From Paramyrothecium sp. XJ0827 (Eukaryota; Ascomycota; Sordariomycetes; Hypocreales; Stachybotryaceae): a stretch of DNA of 64,000 nucleotides. Shown here in pieces: positions 45,054-56,935 of this stretch. The notes below the pieces were generated by a model. It worked only from the letters and a program-made list of their open reading frames with translations, searched no databases and had not been told where the DNA came from. The stretch's first letter is position 1, and each line of letters opens with the position of its first letter. Position numbers and translations under genes: made by a program. The DNA lies in assembly GCA_020881915.1 (NCBI GenBank), contig JAJFPB010000008.1, positions 310,001-374,000 on the forward strand. Reading direction: 5' to 3'.

Positions 45054-46462
45054 GTTTGATGTACGGTTTTGTGCGGTGCAGTGGAGCAACAAACAAACGG
45101 AAAAATGCTGACCAGCCCACTTCTATACCGGTTCTAGGACGAGAAAGACTGCTCGAAGGGTCAAATGTCGCGTGCTTGAACAAACTGAGTCACACCAGCT
45201 TTGGGAAGTGGAAGAGAGTCAAAGCTTCGGCCCTCCGTTAATCGCCGTGGGGCCGTCGAGTCGAGGGGGATTTTTTGACGGCGGGGTACCGCCTCGTACC
45301 TTATCGATATGGCCGTTATCTGCGCGGCCGTTTTATGTACCGATCGCGTGGGTTTCGCAATGACCTAGACTACTGATTCCACGCCGTTGGGAGCATCACT
45401 GGGTTTAATGATAAAAATATTCTGATCCATTATGATTCGGGAGTGCCCCATTCTCCGTTGCCTTCATTGAGTTCCGAAGATGCAAGTGGCTCAAAGGGCG
45501 AGGAACACAGCGATGGCAACAACCAGTTACGACAAGCTGACATGCAGGTACTTGGACTGTAGTTGAGGACCTCTTCTCCCCCCTTTCAGGTACTAGATGC
45601 GATGCTAACTCCCAATGTGCAGGGACCTCTTTCAAGTACGGAGATATCTTGTAGTATTGCGTGCTCACTGCGCTGCTCAACTGACAACCTCCGCTACAAA
45701 TTGATTTCACTTCACCTCACCATACCTTACTGGCCCGTTCATTACCTGCCTGTCTATAAGCACGCTTGTTCGTGCTTGCATCTTGTAACGCTCCATCTTC
45801 ATCTCACCGTATCCTGAGCCTGAGCCATGAATCTATTTGGGCACCTCGGTCTCAGCTTGCGACTGTGCTTTCGATAATCGTGCAAAGGCCCCCTGCTGGC
45901 GCGGGCTTCGCCAGCTCGGGTCCGCCGCCGTGGCGCCTTGCAGGCCGCACGACTGGACTGGTTGGAATATTGCGACCCTGAGGTTGGGTTACATTCCACT
46001 ATTCTGGCCGATAGCCGGCGGCTTTGCCAGGCCCGCGCCCGATACTGAACCCAGATGAGTCACTGATACTCAATTTCAGAACAACGTTTGTCTCGCGAAA
46101 TATAGCAAGGCGGTGGGGATCAAACATTACCTGAATAAGCCGCCGTGGCACGTTATGTGCTTGACACGAGAGGCTATCGATAGTCAGAGTCTTTGCCCAA
46201 ACAGGTGACAAGACCAAACCCTTCTTCGGGGTATTAGGTATTGCCCCGGGTTTTGTCTTCGCCCATCTCTAGGTAAATAGTATGTTTATTCATCAACATG
46301 GAGAAATATCGAGAATTCCAGGATCTCGACGGCGGACCGCCTGTCACTTGGCGGAGGCTTGCTCATGGTTGGCGCCCCCTCCAATTTTGAACACAGTTCC
46401 AAATCCTCGAAGAACAGAAAGATTGAATCAGCTTCATCAGGCGCACCGCACGGCCGCCTAAG
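45054..46462. other. Intergenic region upstream of mes1
   Basis: 1.4 kb without a recognised gene. It includes the mes1 promoter and the sequence leading into the decayed ComA-like gene. Confidence 0.5.
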
Positions 46463-47333
46463 CCTAGGTCGATCGGTGCCACTGAGATTCGTAGCCCGTA
46501 CTATTCTGTAATGGGCAGACTGCATCTCTCAAATGCGTTCAGATACGCAGGTTTGTGATTCCTACCATTCTATACAGATGATTGACATTCGATACCTAGT
46601 AAGGACTGGATAACACGTAGACGTTGTCAAGCTTGCTGAAGGCTTATTCTCGCCGTTCCCCGAGGACAAAGTCCTAGAGCTCACAAACTTGGCCCATCAA
46701 TACAACCCTACGTGCCAACGGCATGTGCTACTTTGGCGCGAAAGCACTCGTCGCTCATGCCAGATTGAGTGGATGGATCAACAATGTCATCATCCAATTA
46801 GATTCCCATGCCACCGAGGATCATTACCTGCGCAGGTGTAAGCAGGCAGGCTTCGACGGATCGAGATGCCAACTGCCTTCCTCTCCCTCTAGCAGGACGA
46901 CTGGTTGTGTCTCATGGACAAGGTCCACTCCATTGGCTTGACCGCCAAGTCCGAGTGCAGATCCAGTTCGGCGGCGGCGGGGACATTGAGGCGTCGAGGC
47001 TCGACAACGTGAGCAATTCCAACCTTTCCAACATTGTCAACGTGGGCAGGCGCTTTATGAACGCTGACATCGAGAACATCATGGTTGAGAGCAAGGGCAT
47101 CACCAGAAACCTCGAGTTGGCGAACCAGTCTCATTCAGCAACTGCTGAGAGAGCTTCCCATGGGATAAGGCCATGCTTGAAGTTGCTGATCCAAAGTATT
47201 CAACTAGTATATTCCAATGTTTGGAACAGATGTGAACCTCTTCATGGACCGTTCGCAGAGTGTGCAACTGTCCTGCCTGAGAACGGGTATCTGGGGCAGG
47301 CAGACACACGGCAAAACCATCACGTCCTGCTGA
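46463..47333 (+). pseudogene. Decayed ComA/HSA32-like (phosphosulfolactate synthase family) gene
   Basis: Eight conserved blocks of the ComA family (TIM-barrel, Pfam PF02679) occur in the right order but in different frames. From 46463: PRSIGATEIRSPYYSVMG. From 46620: VKLAEGLFSPFPEDKVLEL. From 46822: LRRCKQAGFDG. From 46860: IEMPTAFLSL, an in-frame TAG, then QDDWLCLMDKVHS. From 46955: VQIQFGGGGDIEA and NIMVESKGITRN. From 47118: WRTSLIQQLLRELPMG, then TAA. From 47173: MLEVADPK. From 47223: GTDVNLFMDRSQSVQLSCLR and GIWG, ending at TGA 47331-47333. So there are at least six frame changes and two internal stops, too many for introns. The family makes phosphosulfolactate from sulfite and PEP in archaea; plant and fungal relatives are linked to heat tolerance or are uncharacterised. 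The 278-codon open frame across part of this region is only one fragment plus random sequence. Confidence 0.85.
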
Positions 47334-50300
47334 TGCTAATAGCTGTTTTTGATGAGGACAAAGGATTTGAACGAGCCAGACTAGATCCGTCTAGTTGTTA
47401 TTGTCTCTGGGGTGATACCGGCACAGAAACTCGGTGTAGTGTCAATCTCTCCGGCAATCAGGGACTCTACTCGGATAATGCCGTAGTTGAGTGGACGAAT
47501 GTTCAACAATATCCTGGTGAGCTGAACATGACTCGCCAATGGAGCCTCCTGACGACTTATTTCGCCGGAGTATTAGTGCGATGCTTAGCTTTGGAGTTCT
47601 GCTTCCTGGTTTTTATTCCTGCCACGCCGTCGAACGAGGTATAATTAGATGCATCATGATTCCGTCATGATTTTGTCATAAGCCAAAGCTTCTAGCGCCA
47701 AGTGCAAGGTCGTTGCTGGTTAACTTCCGACGGTAATCAAGTTCGCGCGGTGATGGACCACTGCTTGTGTTTCACGGTGCGCAGGACTGCACTGCATTTA
47801 GTTCATGGCCTCAGTGTTCGTTTCCTCCCTTCCCTTTTGGCTTGTGAGGTAAAGGCAATGTGTGAGGGCAACGGAGGGCTGCACCGAATGACCCAAAGTG
47901 CTTCGCTGCCTGGAGGGCTCTCAATCGCCTCATCGCCTCCAAATATCAGACCCGCGACTTCCATCCCCAAGCAATTAAAAGGACATCGCGCCAGGAGGCC
48001 TCGCTAGGTGCTAAGTCGAGAAGATCTGCGCGAGAGCACAAGCCGGGCTTCTAGCACAAGCCCACCTCTAGCTTGATGTGTTTTCTGTTCCTCTGCAAGT
48101 AATTTCGGAGCAAGAAACCAAACAATCCCATCCTGCTTCGTAGCGGTAATTCACTCGGCCCTCGCAGGCATACTTCCAAACGGCGCGTGGCAGCCTCGCC
48201 ATATTAGTCGCCCGCGTTCGGTTAGTGAAATGCGGCATGGAGCCAAGCTGAGAGACCGAGCTGCTGTGGCTCCTGGGCTTTCGCAGTCCATTAACCACTA
48301 GGGGAGATCGGGCTGAGGCCGCGACTGGTCACTGGGAGCGCCAAGGCCGAAACTAGACCGGACAGTGCAATCATGAGCAAGGCTAGTCATCTTGCCGTAG
48401 CTAACGAACAGCTGCATTGAGGTAGTCGGGGGAGTGATATCCAGGGTTCAAAATAGCCGGCCTAGCAGTCGCTTAGGGATTGGTCTCGATCGCCAGCTTT
48501 GGGGCCGCTAGGAATGGGCGTCGAAGCTCATTTAAAATGAAAACTGACGAGTCGTCTATCGACTGCGATGGTACGACCACACGACGGCCATTCTGACTCG
48601 CACACGGTGGCCTATTGTCCTTGAATGAGCATGTTGGTGGATCAGCATCACTGGGGATCGGACGAACCACGTTTTCCAGGTCAAACGGTTGACCACAATA
48701 GCCCGGGTACCTTGCATAGAACCCACAGCGCCAAGGGCCCCCTACATGGTAGGCTCTGGAACCGTAGACAGGGGGTGGAGAGCGTGGGCGCTAGGGGCTC
48801 TGACTGAACCCGGGCGAATGCAACACGGTGACCGGGGTGTTGAATGGTTGCCAGCCGAGGTGGCCTAGTATCACATCTTTCGTCGATTGCCAGTTCAGGA
48901 AGCCGAAAAGCCCTCTCTTCAAGGACCTGCAGTCTAGCCTCCATTAGCCATGGCTTTTCCGGTGGGCAAAGTTGTGTGAAATTTCCGGAAGCACATTTCA
49001 GGTGCATCCTGCAGCATTAGGCCCATCCATCCTTCTCGCCTATGCAGACGCAGTCGACAATCTGTACGTGCCCAGCGTACGGTTGGCATACGCAACGTTT
49101 CAGCATCCCAATTGAGCAAGCGAAATGCAGCTCTCTTGCGAAATGTGGACACAGGGTCCGTTGTAGGATGTTGACCGACTTGTGGGTGACGGGGTTTGCC
49201 AGGTCAGGGATGCGAAAGGCCCCCGAAGCAATTGTTTTGACGGGGTGCAGCAATCGCACGTGCTCGGCCGTTTGCTCCTTCCAGCTTGACGAAAGTGCGT
49301 CAAGATGCGCCCAATTGCCAAGGCAAAGGCATGGCAGCGAAACCTGAGCTTTTTGGCCTTTGCCGAAGGGGCGAAGAAGCTAATGTAAGGTACTATATCT
49401 CCCCAAGTTGCTCATTGGTGGAAGTGGAGAAGCTGTGGCTCTCAAGAGACAATCAGACGATTAATGGATCGGTTGCTGCGGTACGAGGACCCGAGCCGGT
49501 GTGTCTTGTGGGCCCTTGGCTTGAGGGCACAGCACTGGAAAGAGACGGGAGGATTAAGGAGGATATGGCCACGGCTGGCGGACCTCACTCTGGCCGACCA
49601 AAGGCCCTGGCGAGAGAGGGGGACAAGAGACTACGGAATGTTGTTGACTCGTGCGTACAAGTACATGCGCTGGAGTATTGTCCGGAGGGGGGCACGCTGG
49701 GTGGTCTCGGGAGGCTGGACGGGGACGGAGGTCTTTGCGCTGGATGCACCCGGCTAACAGTGGGGTTGAGTGATTCCGCAACCCGCCGCCACGGGGTCAA
49801 GCACGGTGATTTGTCCTGAAGAGAGACGACTCAGTGGTTCTGAAGGGGGGGCCGACGACTGCGTCCACGATATCGTCGCATTCTTGGATGGCTCCAGGCG
49901 ACGGTTCTCCTTGGCCCGGGATGCGAGCTCTGGTGGCTCCTCAGATCGTCCCGTGCCGAATCAGTCAAGCCAAATCGAGGCAGGGGATCGGGACAGCTTG
50001 ATACCGATGGCATGCACACCGCAGGCGCCTTAGCTAGCTGGGTGAGGTGCGCAGTGATTTATTGGTGCGTCATTGTCAGTCGGTTCTGCGTCTTCTCCTG
50101 ATTGCCGCGTCCTGTAACAAGGGCCGGTCTGGGATCAAGCACGGCGACATCCCCGGCCTGCAGGTTGGGAGCAGCACACCGTAAGAGAGAGTACAATCGA
50201 TTACTCTCCCAGGCCTAGGGGCCAATGCCAATACTTTACTCTTTCCGGGAGCCCTTCCGGGAGCCTCTCCCCTCCCGGCAACCGCCAGGTTCGAGGTTTT

Positions 50301-51318
50301 CCGAGCTGGGTGGAGGTGCATAAAGCAGGTAGGGAAGGGCAATGTAGGGCAAGGTAAGGTGAGTAGCACTAAGGTAGGGGCACGAGATAGATACCTTAGG
50401 TAGGTACCTTGCCTGACCTTAGGTGGTAGAGGTAGCGATGCCGCCAGGAAAGGTAAGGTAAGGTAGGGCGGACTTCATCCCATTGCTTTGGCTTGCCTTA
50501 GCCCGAGGTACCGACACCCACCCCTACAATCGCCTTTGCCTTTCCATTACCACCGAGGTAAGGTCGGCCTTGGATAGAAAGGTACTTTCGTGGTGACAGC
50601 ACCACACCATTTCGGCCATTTGCCTCCAGTCGAGACTGGAATGCAACCCCCGCAACCGACTTCACACCACTGCGCCGCTAACACCATTGCGCATACCTGT
50701 GCCTAGAGCTACCTAGCAGTTCGTAGTCTCGCTCCAAGTGGGTGCCCAGTTGCTCCCCCCTGTCGCCAACGGGTCCCTTCCAATCCAGGCATTGCAATTG
50801 TTCAAAAACGCTGCCCGTCCGTCCCCGCGAGCGCAAGCGAAGCTCCGTCCGCGATCTCTCTCCTCTCTCCGTCCCTCGATTCTGGACATCTTCGGGTGGG
50901 AAAAAGAAGAAGAGAAAACAAATTTGCGTACAGCTTCTGCATTTGCCTTTCGTCCCAACATCCCCAGGCCCCACCTCCAGACCCCTCCTTCTGTCCGCCG
51001 GACCGATCGACCTACCTTTTCGCACCTACCGCACCGGACGAGGTCATTCATTCACTCACTACTCTGTACCTCGCCTTGCCTTACCTACATCGATCCGACC
51101 TACCCACATCGCCGGGCCTCTCATCTTGCATACATACATTCTTACGCCCGCTCACGCATTCGTGCATGCAAACATACATACGTACATACTGAGCGCATAC
51201 TGCCAAAGCCTGAGCCGCCTCCCAGCCTATCGCATACGATTGTTTTCAAACAAGCACGAACGGGAGCTCACTCCCTCTTATCCCCATTGCCATTGCACAG
51301 TTCCGCCAAACAACCACG
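47334..51318. other. 4-kb gene-poor region with a TACC/GGTA cluster
   Basis: No intact gene was recognised. Open frames such as 49286-49819 have no domain and no consistent third-base bias. The right 600 bp is a pyrimidine-rich, probably transcribed leader of urc4, with CATA-type repeats near 51120-51190. The repeat cluster at 50343-50468 is listed separately. Confidence 0.5.
50343..50468. repeat. GGTA/TACC-rich repeat cluster
   Basis: Dense AGGTA, AAGGTA and ACCTT words in both orientations, including the near-palindrome ATACCTTAGGTAGGTACC. It resembles the cluster at 3425-3536 in composition. It lies about 0.9 kb upstream of the urc4 ATG. Confidence 0.6.
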
Positions 51319-53175
51319 ATGGGCGTCTTCTCTCGAAGGGAAAAGGCCCCCAAGCCGAATCCCAATGTCGGGCCCTCCAATTCGTCAGTCAGCATAAACT
51401 CCAATTCATCACGGGGCGGCATCAATCGCACCTCGGCCGGTAGCTTCACCCCCGGCACTCCCATGTCTCCCATGTCCCCCGTCAAGATACCCAAGATGGA
51501 CCTCCCCCGACCTCCGGACCCCCAACTTGACCCGGCCGGGTATCTGCGCAGTCTGGGCGCCGTACGAGAAAGGAGCCGCTTTCTCCTGGACAAGGCCCTC
51601 CGCAACGAATTGAAACACTTCGATGTCGACCTTTCCAAATTTCCCGACGTCGTGACCTTTGTGTCGCAGTTGATCAAGGTGCGTTTTGAAACGAGCATTC
51701 GAGTTTCTGTGTTTAGGTTCCTTGCTGCCCTTGTTCAAATCGTCTTTCAGTTGTCAAGGTTGTAGCTGGTGCAGTGCAATTCGGCTGGTCTGCCTTGTCA
51801 CCGCTTTCTAATTGCGTCCATAAAATCTTTCAAGAGCAGTCGCTAACCACACTACTCAGAGAGACTACGATGCTCCCTTTACGAGCATTCCACCACATGG
51901 CCGTTACCAACATTTCTCCGTTGGTGGCCGTGACCGCATTGCTCATCTGCTGTCCACCTGGCCAGCTGAGATTGACACCACTGAGCGCTGCCGTCGCTTG
52001 GTGGACCTCTTCCTCGTCAGTGTCCTGCTGGATGCCGGCGCAGGCACACAATGGAGCTACAAGAGCAATGAGAATGGCCGCATATACCGGCGCTCAGAGG
52101 GCCTCGCGATTGCCAGCTTGGAGATGTACAAGGCTGTAAGTGCGCTGGCAATGACCGCGCCAGTCTGTCTCTAACATCATGCAGGGCTACTTTTCTTCAA
52201 ATCCCAGCAACAAAACTCAGGTGGACAAGGCGGCTCTGAATGCGTTGACGGTCGAAAAGCTGACCGCGGGCCTTCAATCCCGTCCAGGCAATGAAGTCGC
52301 TGGTCTCGAGGGCCGCACTGAGCTCTTGGTCCGACTAGCCGGCGCCCTCAACGATAGGCCAGACTTCTTTGGCGCTGATGGTCGTCCAGGGAATCTTATT
52401 GGTACGTAATCATCCCCTAGGCCGTGCTTGTCGAGAATCATCTAACGGGTATAGATCACCTCCTGTCACACCCCTCTACCCAGGCGTCATCGATGCTCAT
52501 AGTGCCCTTGCCGGTTCTGTGGGATGTCCTTGTGGATGGTCTCTCGCCCATCTGGCCCGCTTCTCGCACGGCCATTAATGGAATCCCATTAGGCGACGCC
52601 TGGCCATCCTCCTCCATGCCTTCCCGCGGCGCTTCCTGGGAGACTATCGTACCCTTCCATAAGCTCACGCAGTGGCTCACATACTCCATCATGCAGCCCA
52701 TGCAATCACTCCTCAACATGCATTTCGCAGGCACCGAGCTCCTGACGGGCCTCCCTGAGTACCGAAACGGCGGCCTCTTCATCGACTTGGGGGTGTTGAC
52801 ACTCAAAAAGCCCGACGAGGAACGAGGTCTCCAGCACTACGCCGAGCACGCTCGGCGGACAGGAGGCCACGGGATTGAGGTTGCGCCCATGTTCGAGCCT
52901 TCAGATGACGTTATCGTGGAGTGGAGAGGTGTGACTGTGGGCTTCTTGGATAAGCTCTGCGCAGAGGTGAATAAGGCGCTCAGGAAGGAGCTTGCAGGCA
53001 ATGAGATGACGCTGGCCCAACTTCTCGAGGCCGGTAGCTGGAAGGTAAGCTTACCGACGACACATAACAAGCGCACGCTGACAGTAAGCAGGGCGGCCGC
53101 GAGATGGCCGAAATCAATAGGCCGAATACCAAAGAGCCTCCCATCCTAATCGACAGCGACGGAACTGTTTTCTGA
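51319..53175 (+). CDS. urc4: Urc4-like DUF1688 protein (uracil catabolism)
   Basis: Member of the DUF1688/Urc4 family, genetically required in yeasts for the URC route that uses uracil as a nitrogen source; its biochemical step is not known. Five exons: 51319-51678, 51860-52135, 52185-52401, 52455-53044 and 53092-53175, giving 508 residues. The first 50 are Ser/Pro-rich and disordered. The DUF1688 region then runs to the end: YLRSLGAVRERSRFLLDKAL, RDYDAPFTSIPPHGRYQHF, LVSVLLDAGAGTQWSYK, YRRSEGLAIASLEMY, FIDLGVLTLKKP, VEWRGVTVGFLDKL, and the terminal PPILIDSDGTVF. The first intron (181 nt) is the longest intron in the window. The other URC genes (URC1, URC6) are not nearby. Confidence 0.93.
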
Positions 53176-53810
53176 GCTTTTCATGATTCAGAATCGAGAC
53201 ATTGCTTGACTATAGAAGTGATTCTCCGCATCCTGCCCAATGGATTCGACTATGATGCAAAGCAATGAGGTTACGAAAACCATTTATGTTTGATGGGAAT
53301 GGACATACAATGGAGGTGGTGCATTTGCTGGCGCAAGACGACGCCGATAATAGAAGGAAGGATTGGCTGGCCTAGGAGACGTTGTACGTTTGTGACGCCG
53401 AGGCGCAGCCCTGGCATCGAAATGGAGATCATTTTGCGACTTTGTTCTATGGTAGACACTGGTATTAAAAAAGAGGAGCTGTTACGGCGGGCGGCGCTCT
53501 ACTGCTAGCCGAGGCAGTCAAGCATCATTAAAATCAATACATTGCCCATCAATCGCGAGTTCCATAGGGTGACCAAGCCAGAGTGGTTCGTGTTGTCTTG
53601 TGCTACGTCTTCGTACAGCCAACAGGTCGACGTTGGTGGTTCTATAAGCCCTAATGTACAAGATGCTAAATGTGTCCGTACATCCAGGGATGCAGCTCTT
53701 CCCAAAACCCCCTTCCCGTGTAGTGTACAAGCGAAAAAAGAAATATAGTATTTACATTGTGTGATCGGCGCACCGACCCTGTCACCAAGTCCTGGTCTAG
53801 ATACCATGGC
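53176..53810. other. Convergent intergenic region, urc4 and oxa1
   Basis: 635 bp between two 3' ends. Short frames on both strands show no domain. AT-rich patches fit terminator and UTR sequence. Confidence 0.5.
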
Positions 53811-55373
53811 TCAGTCCTTCCTCTTGTACCTGTTCTCAAACTCCTCGCGTTCCTGCTGGCGGCGCATTTCCTCGAGTTTCTTGATCATGTCCTTGCGCTT
53901 CTGCTCGGCGCGTTCCTGCTCGGTGCCCGCGTAGGTGCCGGTGTAGTTGGAAATGGTCTCGCTGAAGCCCTTCTTGACCTCGCCGGCCTTGTTTTCGAGG
54001 CGCTGGCGGATGCCCTGGATGCTGCCGGCGTCAGCGGCGCTGCTGCGGGGCGCCTCATATGCGCCATCAACCGGCTGCTGCTTCTTCTTGATGCTAGTTG
54101 GGACCTCGGTCGGCAGTCCGAGCAAGCGGCGGACGGAGGCGGTGTTGAGGATGACGGCGCTGAGGAGGGTGCAACCACCGAGACCGGCGGCCATGAGGTT
54201 GACGGCGGCGGAGAAGTAGCACGTGGCGACAAAACCAACGGCGCCGATGACGTAGGCGAGATTCTTGGTCATTTTGCGTTGCTCAGGCGTCTGGTACTTG
54301 GTAGCAACCTGTCGCCTAATTAGCATGGCTTTCTGGTGGTGGTCATTCAAGGGTGCTTACCGTAAGCGATCCGATCATGAGAGTGGTGCCCAGAGCAGGA
54401 AGAATGTAGTAAGGATCGCTCGCCGCAAGGTTGGGAATCCAGTAAAAGCTCGTCGCCTCTAGAGAAGGAACAGGAAGCGAAGCCAGACCGCTCACAGCGC
54501 GGAAAAGTCCGAAGGAAAAGGGGACTTGGCCGATACCCCAAAGCATCTCTTTGTAGCTAACGTTGTATTCCTTTCGTAGCATTTCGCCCAGGAACTGACC
54601 CCTTTGTCTCATCTCAGGGTCGCTCTTGGTCATCGACTCCCTTACCAACTTCATTGACTCCTCCTGGCGGGGATCCTTCTTCATCTCAGCCATCTTGGCG
54701 TTGAACTGCTGAGCCTTGACCTGGGGATAGAACATGACAACTCGCAGCAGCACGGCGGTCGTGACGATGGACGCCGCCCAACCCATGCCAGACCAGACGT
54801 GGACGTGCTCGAGCACCCATTGCATCACAGACGTGGGTCCAAGGCCATAGTCGAGGCCGAGGGCATGCAGGTAGCCAATCTGCTCGGGTAGGTTGAGGAT
54901 TTCCTCGCCATTGACCACACGCTCCAGGGATGCCAAGTCGACTTCGCTAGTCGGGACACTAAAGTCATTGGCAACAGGAGGGCTGAAGGCTTCGGGCGCA
55001 GGCGACGCAGCGGCTTCGACAGGCGCTTCGGGCACGGGCTTCGTCTCGACGGGAGTCGCCGGCTTGGATGAACCCCACAGAGAAAAGGCTCGTGAGGAGG
55101 CAATGGTACCGAGGGCCATCGGCGCGGCCATGTATGTTGTCCTCAGCGGCGAGCTCGTCGACAAGCCGCTGACGCTTCGCAAGGAGGCACCGAGCCGTCC
55201 ACCATTGCTGAGTCTAGAGGCGGTGGTCGAATGGATCTGCTGGACGGATGAGTACATGGTGGCGCCCACGGACGTAGGCCAAAGGGTTAGGTGCGTACCG
55301 CTGACCGCGTGGAGAGGTGTCTCCGTAAGCCCCCAGAGGGGAGCGAGCGGGCGATGCCTCTGCTGGGAATCAT
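53811..55373 (-). CDS. oxa1: Mitochondrial inner-membrane insertase OXA1
   Basis: YidC/Oxa1-family insertase that places mitochondrially made proteins into the inner membrane. Exons are 55373-55299, 55236-54361 and 54308-53811, giving 482 residues. The 25-codon first exon (MIPSRGIARSLPSGGLRRHL) is a classical basic presequence. An alternative unspliced reading of the second exon has no such start, so splicing is preferred. Core motifs are WAASIVTTAVLLRVVMFYPQ with the hydrophilic-groove Arg, the coiled KMAEMKKDPRQEESMKL loop, PFSFGLFRAVSGL, and YYILPALGTTLMIGSLTVAT across the last junction. The C-terminal matrix tail is Lys/Arg/Glu-rich (QERAEQKRKDMIKKLEEMRR), as needed to bind mitoribosomes. 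Length matches Neurospora OXA1. It lies beside mim1 on the same strand. Confidence 0.94.
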
Positions 55374-55844
55374 GGCAGCGACGTTGAGGATGTACGGTAG
55401 GGACGAGGATACAACGCGCTGGGTGTGCTTGGGATTTTTTTAGAGTATACTGCAACGGGATCGGACCCTGGCGGATAAATATCGGACCCGCAATTCTGAT
55501 GGCCCGCGACAACAGCTTGGAACGTCACCACCAAGAACTAGAGCAAAGCATGAAAAAGAGACATCAGGTCTCTCTGTTGTATTGGTAGAATGAATTGCTA
55601 ACTGCATCTCATGCTATTTCTCTCATCAAGCAGTATATACAGGATTTCCAAGGTGTGTGGTTGTTGTAACATGGGGTTCTTAATTCGGTCTAACAGGTGT
55701 TGTAGCGTACTTCGGCAAGTCGCTTCGTATTACTAGTCTCTATTGCCGGCTTATCCTGCCGAGCAGCTGAACTTTACGGCATGCGTGAATGCTTGGTTCT
55801 TGTGGCAGTGCCAAACTGGAGCTCTGCTTCAAGCACGCCCAGCC
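55374..55844. other. Spacer between mim1 and oxa1
   Basis: About 470 bp between the mim1 stop and the oxa1 start, both on the minus strand. It must contain the oxa1 promoter and the mim1 3' end. No gene or clear motif was seen. Confidence 0.5.
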
Positions 55845-56349
55845 TTATTCCAGACTGGCGAGATCGTCTAGCGTCGTGCTAGGCCTCGGACGCCGCTCCT
55901 GAACCTCGATCCCAGGGCCGATGGCATGGGTTCTCCTTCGTGACAGAGGGAAGACCTATGGTTATGACGTTAGCGATCTTGGTCAATAGCGAGCCATGTG
56001 AAGCATGTCCGCGAGAGTAGCAAGCGATCCAGAATTGAGTTGCGGAAGCAGCGAGAGAAACGGCGGTCAGATGACATACCTTGGTTCCTCCCCATCCTAA
56101 CCGGAATGCAGCTTCGTGCGCAAAGAGCTCGCCGAATCCCAACATCATGCCGTTGATGAAGGGCAGTAGCAGGTTGATGGCGGCGCCCCTTACCAACGAC
56201 CACACCGTAGGTGGCTTGTAGAGTATCACCGGCGAGCCGGATGACGGGGGAGACGCCAGCTGCTCTTCGGTAGCCGAGTACTGCTCGCTGTCGGAGTGCA
56301 TCGTGATGCCCGACTCGGCCAGGGGGTTTGACAGGTCGTCGGAAGCCAT
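55845..56349 (-). CDS. mim1: Mitochondrial import protein MIM1/TOM13
   Basis: Small outer-membrane protein that inserts alpha-helical outer-membrane proteins and helps TOM assembly. Exons are 56349-56080 and 55955-55845, with a 124-nt intron, giving 126 residues; splicing turns GWGGTK into GWGGTKVFPLSRRR, as in other fungal Mim1 proteins. Residues 1-45 are acidic and Ser-rich. The single membrane helix and flanks (RGAAINLLLPFINGMMLGFG, 54-73) contain the small-residue G..L.G.G spacing known to drive oligomerisation. ELFAHEAAFRLGW follows. The C-terminus is basic then acidic. Without splicing the frame runs into an unrelated tail, so the two-exon model is preferred. It is divergent from the p47 gene. 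Confidence 0.9.
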
Positions 56350-56935
56350 TGAGGGTGTCGGTGACAAGGCTGTGGAGTTAATATGCGTTCACTCCTTTGA
56401 AGCTAGCCAAGAATTCTAGCTTCCGGTGCTGCAGGACGGACCGTGAGGCTGCAAGGCTGCTCAGCGTTCTTCCCCATACGGTAAGAGATGGTGTTGAGGT
56501 CAACGCCGACAACAGTCCCGATTATGTAACCATCCATCTCAACCGGTGTCGGCAGATCGCTGTTCCGGTGGGGTGGTTCATTCTGGTCCCCTCCATGGAA
56601 GTAACTAGAGGTACAGTGCTGCAGCTCCTAGTGGGGCTTCCTCCCACCTTGACAGGTCCTTGCCTATGACGAAGCAGTGAAGTTGCCTACCGGCGTACCT
56701 GAAGTGAAGGTACTTCCCAACTCAAAACCACACTTTGTTGACGAGAAATCCAACTTATGTGGCCTGTTGAAACACAATCTCTCGTTTTCTTACAGCCATC
56801 TTATAGACATCAAGACAGCACCTAGGCCTTCTAAAATCATACCTTTGACACTTTCGCCTCTTCAGTTCGCAGCATTGACTTCGACTCAGCCTAATTGCAT
56901 CAACAACGTGCCGACGCTAGACGATCTTCATCATC
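56350..56935. promoter_or_regulatory. Divergent promoter region, mim1 and p47 gene
   Basis: 586 bp between two start codons facing away from each other. No specific operator was recognised. Confidence 0.5.

Noticed and set aside
46808..47644. 278-codon plus-strand frame as an intact gene
   Set aside because: Only its middle (about 46955-47116) matches the ComA family. The rest of the family sequence lies in other frames, so the locus is a pseudogene.
50742..51443. 233-codon frame overlapping the start of urc4
   Set aside because: Ser/Thr/Pro/His-rich translation of a pyrimidine-rich leader in a different frame from the verified urc4 exon 1.
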